Positions 8,336-17,604 of a DNA stretch of 64,000 nt are shown here, piece by piece; positions within the stretch are counted from its first letter, which is position 1; each line of letters opens with the position of its first letter. Below the pieces are notes generated by a model. That model was not told where the DNA came from. It worked only from the letters and a program-made list of their open reading frames with translations, and made no database searches. Source of the stretch: Thermoplasmatales archaeon (GTDB taxonomy: Archaea > Thermoplasmatota > Thermoplasmata > Thermoplasmatales > Thermoplasmataceae); the NCBI GenBank assembly GCA_014874365.1, contig JACWAH010000002.1, positions 28,627-92,626 on the forward strand, in the 5' to 3' direction. A program made the position numbers and the translations under genes.

Positions 8336-9610
8336 TCACTTCTTCTCGATATCTATGCACTGGCCAGCCGCCACAGTCTGGCCCATATCCCTGATTGCAA
8401 ACCTTCCCATTTCAGGGATATCTGCAGTCTTCTCAAGTACAATGGGTCTGTCCGGTACAACCTTGACAAGCGCGACGTCTCCGGTTTTTATGTAATCTGG
8501 TTTCTCCTGAAGCGGAGTTCCATCCTTGGGATTCAATGTTCTTATAATTTCCTCAAATCTGCAGGCTACCTGGGCAGTATGCACATGGAAGACCGGTTTG
8601 TATCCGTTTGCAATAACACTCGGATGGTTCAGAATGACGATCCTCGCGGTAAAAGACTTAACTACAGTTGGCGGGTTAGTAGTATGTCCACAAACATCTC
8701 CCCTTTTTATGTCATTCTTCGCGATCCCCCTAACGTTAAAACCAACGTTGTCTCCGGGTTCTGCCTGGTTCATTGACTCGTGATGCATTTCGATTGTCTT
8801 GACTTCTCCCTGCTTATCTGCTGGCAGGAAAATAACCTTGTCGCCAATCTTCATCACTCCTGTTTCTACTCTTCCTACAGGTACAGTTCCTATTCCAGTT
8901 ATAGAATAAACATCCTGGACCGGAAGCCTGAGCGGCTTATTCGTAGGTTTCTCAGGAACCTTAAGGGAATCAAGTGCCTGGAGCATTGTCGGTCCACTGT
9001 ACCACTTCAAATTCTCGCTTGGTTTGGTTATGTTGTCTCCCTTGTAACCGCTTATCGGAATGATCGGAATATCTTTGTAACCGATTGAAAGAAGGAATTT
9101 TTCAACTTCAAGTTTCATTTCCTTGTATCTCTTTTCAGAGTATGGGGGCTGGGTAGAATCCATCTTGTTTGCAGCAACGACCAGTTGCTTCACGCCCATT
9201 GTTCTGGCAAGGAATCCATGCTCTCTGGTCTGTGCCATGACTCCCTCTCCTTCCTTGAATGATATTACAAGGATGGCGGCATCGGCCTGGCTGGTACCGG
9301 TAATCATATTCTTGACGAAGTCCCTGTGACCGGGAGCGTCAATTATAGTAAAGTAGTACTTGTCTGTTTCAAACTTTTTGTGATTAAGATCAATTGTGAC
9401 TCCTCTCTCTCTTTCTTCCTTGAGTCTGTCCATAACCCATGCAAATTCAAAAGTAGCCTTTCCCTTCTCCTGAGCCTGTTTCTTGTACTCTTCGATAATA
9501 TGCGCAGGTACTTCCCCGTGCTCGAACATAAGTCTCCCTACCAGGGTAGACTTACCATGATCTACGTGCCCAATCGTTATTAGATTTATGTGTGGTTTCT
9601 GAGTTGCCAT
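8336..9610 (-). CDS. tuf: Translation elongation factor EF-1alpha
   Basis: This is a 424-residue aEF-1alpha. G1 is GHVDHGKST near residue 12, G3 DAPGHRDF near 90 and G4 NKMD near 150, with the two beta-barrel domains after it. It delivers aminoacyl-tRNA to the ribosome as the GTP complex. A GTG at 9619 is in frame, but GGTGA at 9616-9620 is better read as the Shine-Dalgarno sequence for the ATG at 9610; this start gives [10 protein letters not shown]. It heads the tuf-rps10-fusA cluster. Confidence 0.97.
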   Translation of the reverse strand: MATQKPHINLITIGHVDHGKSTLVGRLMFEHGEVPAHIIEEYKKQAQEKGKATFEFAWVMDRLKEERERGVTIDLNHKKFETDKYYFTIIDAPGHRDFVKNMITGTSQADAAILVISFKEGEGVMAQTREHGFLARTMGVKQLVVAANKMDSTQPPYSEKRYKEMKLEVEKFLLSIGYKDIPIIPISGYKGDNITKPSENLKWYSGPTMLQALDSLKVPEKPTNKPLRLPVQDVYSITGIGTVPVGRVETGVMKIGDKVIFLPADKQGEVKTIEMHHESMNQAEPGDNVGFNVRGIAKNDIKRGDVCGHTTNPPTVVKSFTARIVILNHPSVIANGYKPVFHVHTAQVACRFEEIIRTLNPKDGTPLQEKPDYIKTGDVALVKVVPDRPIVLEKTADIPEMGRFAIRDMGQTVAAGQCIDIEKK

Positions 9611-9784
9611 TAAATTCACCGAGTTTTAATGCGTCATGGCGATTCATACCTGATATAAGGATTTTCTTAATGTCGAGCGCACATGGTAGCGTAGCATTTG
9701 CATCCCATTTTAGGCAATTTGGCTGTATTTTCCGATGGCAAACGTAAATCCGTTGCACAAGGAAAAAAGTGAATAAAATACAGA

Positions 9785-10615
9785 TTACTTTTTTACCGGA
9801 GCAACAGCAAGATCGTCAACCGTATGTTTTACATATTCCGCTTCATCTTTCGAGAGACCTGCGAATGCCCGCCACTTCCGTTCTCTGATCACATGATCTA
9901 TCCTCGGAGATCTCCTGAAATTACTTTCCGTCTGGTCACTCTGTATTTGACCCGCCATTAGTGCATTATCTTCCGAATTCGCCTTGCCTGAAACGCGAAT
10001 GAAACCGAGACCTTTTTTTCTGCGGATAAAGACCACAGTGTAATATTCGCGAAAGAGGAATCCCTTTCCCTGAACAATCTGCGTGCCGCTGATTTCGCTA
10101 ATTGGTACGGCAACATCGTCTCTTCCCTTATTGTGCCCGTACACTATCACTCTGCTGCTTGTAATCAGGTACCGTACACGTTTCAGCTTAACCACTTCAC
10201 CGATGCTCGTGAATATCGTCGGCCCCATGAGATAGAAGAGAATTGGAATCAGAATGACAAATTCCGAAGCGCTGAACTGAAAATTAAACAATACGTTGAT
10301 AAGTATCGGTACGAGAAAGATAAGTGAAGCAATGACGCCAGCAATATAAATCAACCAGGCTTTTCTTGAAATATATCTGCGAGCAGGCCTCAATTCCTTT
10401 AATACAGTTTCATTCTTTTCCAGTGAAACGGGCTGCCGAACGGACTGTGTAATGTTCTCGCCGGATTTCTTAACATGAGTGTCTAACGTTTGAATACCTG
10501 GAAGACCCGTATCATAGGAGTTGCCAGCAGAAATGAGTGGGTTCCCGCAAAATTTACACTTCCTTCTCCTCCCGGAATTCTCTGTGCCGCAGGTGGGGCA
10601 TATCACAACCTGCAA
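9785..10615 (-). CDS. Zinc-ribbon membrane protein with PH-like domain
   Basis: The 276-residue protein starts with a zinc ribbon (CPTCGTEN at residues 6-13, CKFCGNP near 20). A linker, two membrane segments (about residues 85-145) and a soluble domain resembling the bacterial PH (bPH2/YdbT-like) fold follow, with YLITSSRVIVYGHNKG then VPISEISG. Members of this broad group are membrane-anchored proteins of unknown function. The C-terminal tail is charged and ends in PVKK. An A-run on the plus strand near 9763-9768 would give a U-rich 3' end. Function is unknown. Confidence 0.7.
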   Translation of the reverse strand: MQVVICPTCGTENSGRRRKCKFCGNPLISAGNSYDTGLPGIQTLDTHVKKSGENITQSVRQPVSLEKNETVLKELRPARRYISRKAWLIYIAGVIASLIFLVPILINVLFNFQFSASEFVILIPILFYLMGPTIFTSIGEVVKLKRVRYLITSSRVIVYGHNKGRDDVAVPISEISGTQIVQGKGFLFREYYTVVFIRRKKGLGFIRVSGKANSEDNALMAGQIQSDQTESNFRRSPRIDHVIRERKWRAFAGLSKDEAEYVKHTVDDLAVAPVKK

Positions 10616-11006
10616 TTAGGTGTGCAATAAAAGGAGTTGCAAAGCTAAAAACATGGAAGTTCTCCGATTGCAGTTGAATTTTCTTTCCAGACTGCATTAT
10701 GGGCCGTTAGCCCATTTTCTAAGTTTTACATTACTTTCGGCCAATGTGTGCTGGTCCTGATAGGCTATTTTTAGATTGTCTTCCCTGTTATTTCTTTCCC
10801 GCATCCCATTGTGTGACTGATATACTCTCTGGAAGTCCACAGGAAATTCAAATGGAGGGCCTTCCAAATGCTCCAAACCAGGCATAAACATGCAATACAT
10901 TATTGTGAGCACATTATATCCATAGGATTAAGCAGTTTCTTTCAGGGCATCTGGAGACCCTGAATTTAAAAGCTTACGGTTATATTACTGAAAATAGTTA
11001 AGCGTC
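10616..11006. other. Intergenic region with pgi/pmi promoter and inverted repeat
   Basis: This 391-nt gap separates divergent genes. A TATA-like element (TTATATTA at about 10980) lies 25 nt before the PGI/PMI ATG, so that mRNA is probably leaderless. Upstream of it, TTCAGGG at 10941-10947 and CCCTGAA at 10958-10964 form a perfect 7-bp inverted repeat with a 10-nt spacer. The 71-codon ORF on the minus strand shows no family features and is not accepted as a gene. Confidence 0.5.
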
Positions 11007-11939
11007 ATGTATGTATACCAAGCAATGGAAATGAAGAAACAGATTCTCAGCCTGAAGGAACAGGTGCTAGATGATTCCAAGATAGACCTTGATCTTCACA
11101 AATACCAGAATATAATTGTGGCGGGGATGGGCGGATCTGGAATTGCTGGCATGATCCTTTCCGACCTTTATGATGGTTTACCTGTGATATCGGTGACAGG
11201 TTACCAGCTACCTGCGTTTGCTGGAAAGTCCTCACTGGTAATTGTGATCAGTTATTCCGGAAACACTGAAGAAGCCGTGTCATGCTTTACCCAGGCTAAG
11301 GAGAAGGGGTGCGATTCGCTGGTTATAACTTCTGGTGGGAAACTCTCCGGATTATCAGCAAAGGTAATTGGAATCCCCAAGAATTTGCAGCCCAGGTCTG
11401 CCATTGGCTACATGCTGATGCCCCTGCTGAATTCCTTCCTTAATCTTACTCCTGAAGATAGAAAAGCCATAAGCTCAAGGGTCTCCTTGGTATTTGACAG
11501 AGAGCCTGAGATCAGGGCGATTGCCCATAGAATAGTTTCAGAAAGAAGGATACCCGTGATAATCGGAAGCGGTGAATCCAGGAGCGTTGCGTTGAGGTGG
11601 AAAACTCAATTCAACGAAAACTCAAAGATCTTTGCATACTCAACTTATTTACCAGAGACCAACCACAACGATACCGTATGGATGGCTTCCAGTAATCAGT
11701 ATCCTTATGAAGTGCTTGCTTTCGAATCAACTGACAAGAAAATAAACAAGAGAATTGAGCTGACGCAAAAGTTAACCGGCAACAAGTTTACCATAATCAG
11801 AACAGAAGGAAATGCGGTAGAGAGAGTTTTTTCGCTTATTGCATATGGGGATTTGCTTTCGTATTACGTTGCAGTAGAGCAGAATATTGATCCAGAGGAC
11901 GTTTCCGTTCTTGTACGCCTGAAAAAAGAACTGGCTTAA
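11007..11939 (+). CDS. Bifunctional phosphoglucose/phosphomannose isomerase
   Basis: This 310-residue protein has two SIS sugar-isomerase domains. The first has GMGGSGIAGM near residue 37 and ISYSGNTEEAV near 80; the second has VIIGSGES near 190. The archaeal PGI/PMI signature ETNHNDTVWM, near residue 220, carries the catalytic Glu and His. The enzyme interconverts glucose-6-phosphate or mannose-6-phosphate with fructose-6-phosphate. Length and motifs match the PGI/PMI group of Crenarchaeota and Thermoplasmatales rather than the large bacterial PGI. It overlaps the convergent NFACT gene by 4 bp. Confidence 0.93.
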   Translation: MYVYQAMEMKKQILSLKEQVLDDSKIDLDLHKYQNIIVAGMGGSGIAGMILSDLYDGLPVISVTGYQLPAFAGKSSLVIVISYSGNTEEAVSCFTQAKEKGCDSLVITSGGKLSGLSAKVIGIPKNLQPRSAIGYMLMPLLNSFLNLTPEDRKAISSRVSLVFDREPEIRAIAHRIVSERRIPVIIGSGESRSVALRWKTQFNENSKIFAYSTYLPETNHNDTVWMASSNQYPYEVLAFESTDKKINKRIELTQKLTGNKFTIIRTEGNAVERVFSLIAYGDLLSYYVAVEQNIDPEDVSVLVRLKKELA

Positions 11940-13753
11940 TCCACCTGGATTATGCTTCCTCCTGGCGGTATTACCGGGTCAACGTCATCCGGCACGAAGG
12001 AGTATTTGTCGGATATTTTCCTTACAATTTCACCCCTTGAAGCTTTGCCAGGCATAATTTTAATAGCATTTTCGCTGAACATTGGGTTTTCACTTACTGT
12101 AGAAGCCATCATGAGACTATCACCCTGATATTCGATCGGAGCCAGATAGATCACCAAAGGCAGGCTGAACACATAATTCCTTTTTCCCCTGATGATCCAC
12201 GAGCCTGTGGAAACGTATTCTCCAGATTCCGGGCTCTTGCTCACCTGTTCCGGGTAAACCCAGTAAGCAGATCCGGAACTGATCCCAGCTGACCAGGCCC
12301 TGGAAAATGAGACGGCGAAGGCGCATGCTTCTTCTATGCTCTTCTGTTCCGGCCTCTTACCATCCAGCGATTTGACTATGGTGCTTGGCGCACCGTAAAG
12401 ATCTGCATGCACGTAAATGTCGGAGCTCTCCATGTGCTTCTTGACCGCAGTTTCATTGGTTTTCCTGTCTCTTCCGGCAATTACCAGATTTCCCTCTGAT
12501 GTGAATGTCCACCTGTACTTTTCAAACCAGAACTTCCTCTTCCTCGCCTTTCTTTTCTCACCTTCTTTTGCCGTGGATTTTATGCTTTCCTGAAGTGCTA
12601 TCCTGGCGTTTTCTATTCTTTTCTTGTAATCCTTTCCGCTGATGAAATATTCGTCCGCGTTTTCGCCTGCGCTTTTGCGGATATCGAGTGAAATGACGGC
12701 ATCATCAATCGTTAAATCAACAGTCTTCTTAGCCCTGTCAAGTACTGCGTTTTCAGGAAGTTTCCTGTTGCCTTCCCGGGAATCAATCATCCTTGCATCG
12801 CTGATAATCCGGTTCATTTCCTTCAACCTTGACATTATAATTGTTCCACAGTGGAACATCAGGATGGATTTTGCCTCATATTCCTCGATAGTTTTCTGCT
12901 GCGACTCGATCCTCTTTTTCATTGAAATGCTTTCAGCGCTTTCCTCTATGAGTTCCACCATTCTTTTCCCAATTTCTGCATTAAAGTCATCCGTGACGAG
13001 GGATGGTTCTTCGCCAAGGTGATTTAACCTGACCGGCGATATAATTCCCTGATTATCGTAGACATAGCATTTTCCCTCTTCCGACTCGCCCAGAGTTGAC
13101 TGCAGTTGATCCCTCAGCTTTGCAATGAATTCAGTTGATTCCTTTGCAGGGGTGGACTTGTCAATCCCTGCCCTGTAGCACAATTCTTCTGCCAGGTCAC
13201 CTCCAAGGTTCATTCTCGTAGCAAGCGTCTGTACCACCGTAGCGCTGCTGCCGGACAGTATTTTTTCTATTTCGTCATTCCGGGATGTAATTGGATCAAA
13301 CTGGGATGGCGGAAGGTAAATTTCCCCCTTTATGATCTTCCTGTTTTTCCATTCCCTCTGGTGGACTGCAAATTCGATCTTGTCGTCCACAGTCACGATC
13401 AGGTTACCTTCCCTGAAAAGTTCTATAATGACCGAAATATTTGGATGAATTCTTATCTTTACGACTCTATCAAAATTTATCTGCTCTATCCTTTGAATTT
13501 TCTTTTCCTGAAGTATCTTCCTCAGGTTCAATGCAGTCTGTGTAGGTTGAACGTCTTCAATTTTTGTGGACGTATAAATCCCCTTTTCCAACGACATATA
13601 GAGATCGATTCTTCCAGTGCCTGGGCTGTTTATCTGCAGAATAAATAACTTGGGAGGAATGTGGTAAACCTTCTTTATGAAGGCGCCATCCAGCAGGCTT
13701 CTGTATCTTGACAAAAAGGCGTAGATATCAAGGGAAGACTCTTTTCTGTCCAC
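11936..13753 (-). CDS. NFACT-family protein (Rqc2/RqcH/NEMF homologue)
   Basis: The 605-residue protein has an NFACT-N domain from SSLDIYAFL, helix-hairpin-helix and coiled-coil segments in the middle (about residues 270-400), and an NFACT-R domain. The latter shows RKRKFWFEKYRWTFTSEG, then LVIAGRDRKTNE and HADLYGAPSTIV. Relatives bind stalled 60S/50S subunits with peptidyl-tRNA and add Ala tails in ribosome-associated quality control. The usual His in the DxHGA segment is Tyr here. A longer ATG reading from 13819 would run into the divergent gene; GTG at 13753 begins right before the conserved domain and leaves room for an AT-rich promoter. Confidence 0.88.
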   Translation of the reverse strand: MDRKESSLDIYAFLSRYRSLLDGAFIKKVYHIPPKLFILQINSPGTGRIDLYMSLEKGIYTSTKIEDVQPTQTALNLRKILQEKKIQRIEQINFDRVVKIRIHPNISVIIELFREGNLIVTVDDKIEFAVHQREWKNRKIIKGEIYLPPSQFDPITSRNDEIEKILSGSSATVVQTLATRMNLGGDLAEELCYRAGIDKSTPAKESTEFIAKLRDQLQSTLGESEEGKCYVYDNQGIISPVRLNHLGEEPSLVTDDFNAEIGKRMVELIEESAESISMKKRIESQQKTIEEYEAKSILMFHCGTIIMSRLKEMNRIISDARMIDSREGNRKLPENAVLDRAKKTVDLTIDDAVISLDIRKSAGENADEYFISGKDYKKRIENARIALQESIKSTAKEGEKRKARKRKFWFEKYRWTFTSEGNLVIAGRDRKTNETAVKKHMESSDIYVHADLYGAPSTIVKSLDGKRPEQKSIEEACAFAVSFSRAWSAGISSGSAYWVYPEQVSKSPESGEYVSTGSWIIRGKRNYVFSLPLVIYLAPIEYQGDSLMMASTVSENPMFSENAIKIMPGKASRGEIVRKISDKYSFVPDDVDPVIPPGGSIIQVD

Positions 13754-13805
13754 CTGGCAGTATTGACTCAGGTTAATTAAAAAATAGGACTTGGGTTTCA
13801 CTCCT

Positions 13806-14321
13806 GTGGAAATCTTCACCCCGAATCATCGATTGACCGGACCCCGAATCTTGATTTTAATCTCAGATCACCCTGAACACAGGGAACTGGCCGACAGGCT
13901 TTCAGAGAAACTGCACCTGGATACCGCCGTTGTGCATATTGACGAAGGGTCGCTTGATCCGGAAATTGTGCTGCAAAAATTAAGAGGCAGGTTCTCCCAG
14001 ATGACTGAGGTCTTTCTGGCTGGTTTTGACCATTTGTCTCTTCCTGTTCTCAAACTTGTCGTCAGCGGTTTTTCCCTGCATACATTCCTAATAAATGCTG
14101 AATTCACACCTGAAATGCATCCTTTCTTTCCAAGAGTAGAGAGACCGGTGACCCTGATTTACTCGGGTGCAGGCGAAGATGTAAGGATAAACTCCCAGAA
14201 AATACACGACTTCACCCCGATGTCCGATATAGTGAAAGTCCCATGCGATTCCTCGAGAATGATTAACTTCATGTGTGAACCAATGATTAGTGCCATCAGG
14301 AGGAGATTGAATGACGAATGA
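13806..14321 (+). CDS. Hypothetical alpha/beta protein
   Basis: This protein of 171 residues (GTG at 13806; a TTG at 13791 is also possible) is not recognised. Alternating predicted strands and helices suggest a Rossmann or alpha/beta-hydrolase-like fold: RILILISDHPEHRELADRL near the start, VFLAGFDHLSLPVLKLVVSG in the middle and VTLIYSGAGEDVRI near residue 120. A His late in the chain could match a hydrolase triad, but no G-x-S-x-G nucleophile motif is present. It shares an 11-bp overlap with the thioesterase gene downstream, so the two are probably one operon. The 13754-13805 region holds an AT-rich stretch usable as a bidirectional promoter. Confidence 0.6.
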   Translation: MEIFTPNHRLTGPRILILISDHPEHRELADRLSEKLHLDTAVVHIDEGSLDPEIVLQKLRGRFSQMTEVFLAGFDHLSLPVLKLVVSGFSLHTFLINAEFTPEMHPFFPRVERPVTLIYSGAGEDVRINSQKIHDFTPMSDIVKVPCDSSRMINFMCEPMISAIRRRLNDE

Positions 14322-14709
14322 CCCGGATACCCTCGCCTTGCAGTTAAGGTACTCAGATTTTGATGATCAGGGTGTACTGAACAACGCGGTATACCTCTCC
14401 CTTTTTGAGTTGGGAAGGGTGAATTACGTGATCAGGCGGGTTCCGCATTCGGAGTTGAAGCTGAGGCTGCTTGTCGCCCACATCGAAGTGGATTACCTGA
14501 AACCTGTAACTTTTGGAGCGAAGCTGTCCTGCAGGTCTTCTGTTGCATCTACCGGCAATACCAGCGTGACGTTCTCGCAGGAGCTATTCTTTACAGAAAG
14601 TGGGGAGGTTGCAGCCAGAGCCAGGTGCATTGCAGTGGCAATTGACAGGGAAGGAAATAAGCAGCCAGTGCCTGAAATATTCAAGCTCGAATCAGGTAGG
14701 AAGGAATAG
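14311..14709 (+). CDS. Acyl-CoA thioesterase, 4HBT hotdog family
   Basis: The 132-residue protein fits the 4-hydroxybenzoyl-CoA thioesterase family. RYSDFDDQGVLNNAVYLSLFE near residue 13 (partly quoted) matches the catalytic helix with Asp and the GxxNNxxY pattern. VDYLKPVTFGAKL near residue 55 is the second conserved strand. Substrates would be acyl-CoAs. It overlaps the hypothetical gene upstream by 11 bp and the convergent membrane-protein gene by 18 bp. Confidence 0.85.
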   Translation: MTNDPDTLALQLRYSDFDDQGVLNNAVYLSLFELGRVNYVIRRVPHSELKLRLLVAHIEVDYLKPVTFGAKLSCRSSVASTGNTSVTFSQELFFTESGEVAARARCIAVAIDREGNKQPVPEIFKLESGRKE

Positions 14710-15339
14710 GTAGGGAATCCAGCCCAGGCTCACTACCACAAATGACATCGCATACAGGGATAGGTGAATGCTCATGTCTATGTAAATGGACTTCCTTATC
14801 ATGTAAATCACTCCATAAAGTATGCCCATGGAAAACATATCGACTATGAAGAGAGTATAGTAAATGCCGGGGTACGCCTGCGGAAAGAAGACCAGGAAGC
14901 TGAAATAATAAAGTGCAAACAGTACGGACTGCACAAATACTGCCTTTTTTGTCCCGATGAATATAGCCAGGAAGGGAATGAGAAACAGCCTGAAATTTAT
15001 CTCGTCTACAAATTCAGGTTCCCAGAATACTGAAATAACGTTAATGTGTTTTATCGCAAATATGTAAATCCAGAACAGCAGCACAAAGAAAAAGACAAAC
15101 ATATCTGGGTTCCCCAGCGATTTGACGGCTGTCCACGCCACGCCCCTGTTAAACCAGAACATCAACCCGAGGCAGACGGGCACGAGGATTTCAAATGCCG
15201 GATATATTAAAGTTGAGTTCGGGAGCGGAGCCATCGTGGCATAAAAAAGCAGGAAAATGACCCCTTCAGCAATGATCACGGAAAGCTTGGCTTTAACTCC
15301 TTTTTCCGCTGAATGATTATGCTGTTGCTGCATTGGCAT
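14692..15339 (-). CDS. CPBP-like intramembrane protein at the end of the cox operon
   Basis: This 215-residue protein has about six to seven membrane segments. A motif DEINFR at residues 112-117 resembles the EE-x3-R signature of CPBP (CAAX protease and bacteriocin-processing) proteins, and IHLSLYA at 191-197 resembles the third motif His. The middle FxxxH motif is not clearly present, so activity is uncertain. The gene overlaps the 480-residue membrane-protein gene by 23 bp and ends the seven-gene oxidase operon. A role in assembling or processing the oxidase is a guess from context. Confidence 0.6.
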   Translation of the reverse strand: MPMQQQHNHSAEKGVKAKLSVIIAEGVIFLLFYATMAPLPNSTLIYPAFEILVPVCLGLMFWFNRGVAWTAVKSLGNPDMFVFFFVLLFWIYIFAIKHINVISVFWEPEFVDEINFRLFLIPFLAIFIGTKKAVFVQSVLFALYYFSFLVFFPQAYPGIYYTLFIVDMFSMGILYGVIYMIRKSIYIDMSIHLSLYAMSFVVVSLGWIPYLFLPT

Positions 15340-16759
15340 TGCACTTCATTTCTATTGACGCGTAGTTGAAAAACCATAGGAAAGGCAGGGAGATCATTAT
15401 TAACAGCACTGCAAAAAGGAGTTGATCCGGAATGGTGAAACCGTACCATAAGGTTGGCTGGAACAGGTCTGTATAATAAAGAACGAATACGCCGGCAAGG
15501 GTGAACATCATGGACACCATTTCAAGTACCAGGTTCTTCTGTATTTTGTTCATCTCCCTGTTCCCAAGGGCAAGCATGCTTCCACCAGCAAATGATGACA
15601 ATTCCATGATCCCGAAAACTGCATAATTCTGATATGCAATGGCCTCCATATATGGGATAAGCCAGGCAATCATGATTCCCATTGAAAGAACGATTTCCGA
15701 TATGGCAGTAAATCGTGCCTTGCCCTGTATCACTTCTTTCCGGAACAGACCTGAAACAAGAACGTAGGAAGCCGCGAACACCAGGAAGTTAAGTCCGTAG
15801 AAATAGAAAATGTCAAGTTCCCAGGAGAACAAAACCCCCAGCGTTGATACAAGAATCAGGATCAGCATTCCGATTCCCGTTGTTATTGCTGTTTTTCGGG
15901 AATTAAACGAATCGGCAATCTTCTGCATCCTGTTTCCCCTCATCCTGCTGAGGCCACGAAGGAAAATGTTCGAAAGGATCAGGAGAACTATTCCTGCTGC
16001 CATCAGAGGAATGAGTATCAGGGAAACCAGAATTGCAGAAAAAACCGGAACCGTATAAATTATGGTTTCGCACTGGCATCCAAGCACGAAGGCCAGGCTC
16101 CCGGTAATGGAGGACCTGATTCCACCGGCGTATTTTCTCAAATTTGTGTAAATGAGGATGAAGTTCTCTGACAGCAGGGAGGCGGCCAGGAGAATGACAA
16201 AAAGGAACTGGATGCTGACTGTGAGGACATATTCGTTTGTTATCATCACAAGCGCATCCTGGAATAAAAGCGGGATTCCCTGTGGAAGTTCGTCATTGTT
16301 GATCGATGTTACAGTGAAAGGAAACGGGGCATTGCTCACGATAAACCGGAGAAGAGTAGAGACAAGCGCCAGGATAAGAAAAGAAGCTATGAAAATGGAT
16401 GCCCTTGATACCCAGAGCCTGTCATTTTTGGTTATATAGTAAAAGGAAGCCAAAATTGGTATCAGGTAAAGCGGCAGGATTGAAAATTCCGCTGACAAGG
16501 CAAATGCCCATGCCGCCAGCAAAGCAAAGACTATACTTACAAGTAAAAGGTAAGTGGTCGCAACCTGGAACTTATTGATGAATGCAAGCGGTACTGCGAT
16601 GGTATTAGGCACAATAAAAACGACCAGAAAATACGGCATGAGTCCCGCCTGCACGTAGAGAATGTTTCCCTTCAGCGAAAGCCAGATCCCTAAGATCAGG
16701 GATATTTCCGAGATTAACGGGTAAAAGGATTTCCCGGGATAATTCATAATGCTATCCAC
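15317..16759 (-). CDS. Uncharacterised polytopic membrane protein in the cox operon
   Basis: The protein has 480 residues and about thirteen or fourteen hydrophobic segments, and I do not recognise the family. The one striking polar motif is GCQCE at residues 227-231, inside a loop flanked by VLG and IIYTVPVF. A CxC pair in an otherwise Cys-poor membrane protein could bind copper or form a redox pair. It overlaps ctaB by 16 bp and the CPBP-like gene by 23 bp, so it is made together with the oxidase. Copper delivery, heme handling or a structural subunit are all possible. Confidence 0.75.
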   Translation of the reverse strand: MDSIMNYPGKSFYPLISEISLILGIWLSLKGNILYVQAGLMPYFLVVFIVPNTIAVPLAFINKFQVATTYLLLVSIVFALLAAWAFALSAEFSILPLYLIPILASFYYITKNDRLWVSRASIFIASFLILALVSTLLRFIVSNAPFPFTVTSINNDELPQGIPLLFQDALVMITNEYVLTVSIQFLFVILLAASLLSENFILIYTNLRKYAGGIRSSITGSLAFVLGCQCETIIYTVPVFSAILVSLILIPLMAAGIVLLILSNIFLRGLSRMRGNRMQKIADSFNSRKTAITTGIGMLILILVSTLGVLFSWELDIFYFYGLNFLVFAASYVLVSGLFRKEVIQGKARFTAISEIVLSMGIMIAWLIPYMEAIAYQNYAVFGIMELSSFAGGSMLALGNREMNKIQKNLVLEMVSMMFTLAGVFVLYYTDLFQPTLWYGFTIPDQLLFAVLLIMISLPFLWFFNYASIEMKCNANAATA

Positions 16760-17604
16760 CAGACAGATATCAGTATGGCAAGCAGGTACACATTAGAAAA
16801 ATGAAATGCCTGCCTGAACCACTTTCTATCTGGAAGCTTGCGATGTGCCTTAAGAATAAGCGCTATCATGATCGCATCCATGACCACCGCAGCCGGAATG
16901 AAGAGAATTCCGACCCCGATCTGCCGGAAGAAAAGAGGAAGAAGCGTGTATATGATCAAAACAACCGTATTGATTATCACAAACATGGATGCTTTTTCTT
17001 CCTTAACAATGGAAGGCAGCATTGGTACCCCCGCAGACGCATAGTCGTCTTTTAACCCGATTGCGAGACTCCAGAAATGAGTCGGCGTCCACATGAACAC
17101 AAGTAACGCAATGTAAAGTGCAGTCCATGAGACGCCGCCGGTTACCGCAGCCCAACCCGCCATTGCTGGAAAGCTGCCTGCTATCCCGCCTATTACGATA
17201 TTCCATGAAGTCCGCCTTTTCAGGAATGCAGTGTACAGGAAAACGTAACTGCAAAACCCAAGAAGGATAAACAGCGTTGCAAGATAATTGATTGTTATCA
17301 CCCCGATGAAGGTCGAGAGAACAAGCATTATTGCGGCTAAACCAAAGAATTTGCGAGAACTCTGGTCGTCGAGATAATATCTTCTCGAAGCTGTTCTCTT
17401 CATCTTGCTGTCTATGTCGCGATCATAGATGTTGTTGAAAATTGCAGCCGACATTGACGCAAGGGAGCCTGCTATCACGAGTGGAACCAGAAGCACTGCT
17501 TTTGAAGCAGCAGACGGAGCAGATAAAAATCCGGTAATTGCAACTATGATGACGAGAAATGTGATCTCTGCCTTGGATATATTCAGTATGTCCTTGAATC
17601 GCAT
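16744..17604 (-). CDS. ctaB: Protoheme IX farnesyltransferase (heme O synthase)
   Basis: This 286-residue UbiA-family prenyltransferase has eight to nine membrane segments. The first Asp-rich motif is NNIYDRDIDSKMKRT near residue 55, the binding site for Mg-farnesyl diphosphate, and the second is GLKDDYASAGVPML near residue 180. It adds the farnesyl tail to protoheme, giving heme O. No heme A synthase (CtaA) is seen nearby, so the oxidase may use heme O or obtain heme A through a gene elsewhere. The gene lies inside the cox operon and overlaps the cupredoxin gene by 22 bp. Confidence 0.95.
   Translation of the reverse strand: MRFKDILNISKAEITFLVIIVAITGFLSAPSAASKAVLLVPLVIAGSLASMSAAIFNNIYDRDIDSKMKRTASRRYYLDDQSSRKFFGLAAIMLVLSTFIGVITINYLATLFILLGFCSYVFLYTAFLKRRTSWNIVIGGIAGSFPAMAGWAAVTGGVSWTALYIALLVFMWTPTHFWSLAIGLKDDYASAGVPMLPSIVKEEKASMFVIINTVVLIIYTLLPLFFRQIGVGILFIPAAVVMDAIMIALILKAHRKLPDRKWFRQAFHFSNVYLLAILISVWWIAL

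Noticed and set aside
10697..10912. 71-codon minus-strand frame before PGI/PMI
   Set aside because: There is no motif or start signal, and it is next to clear promoter sequence of the opposite strand.
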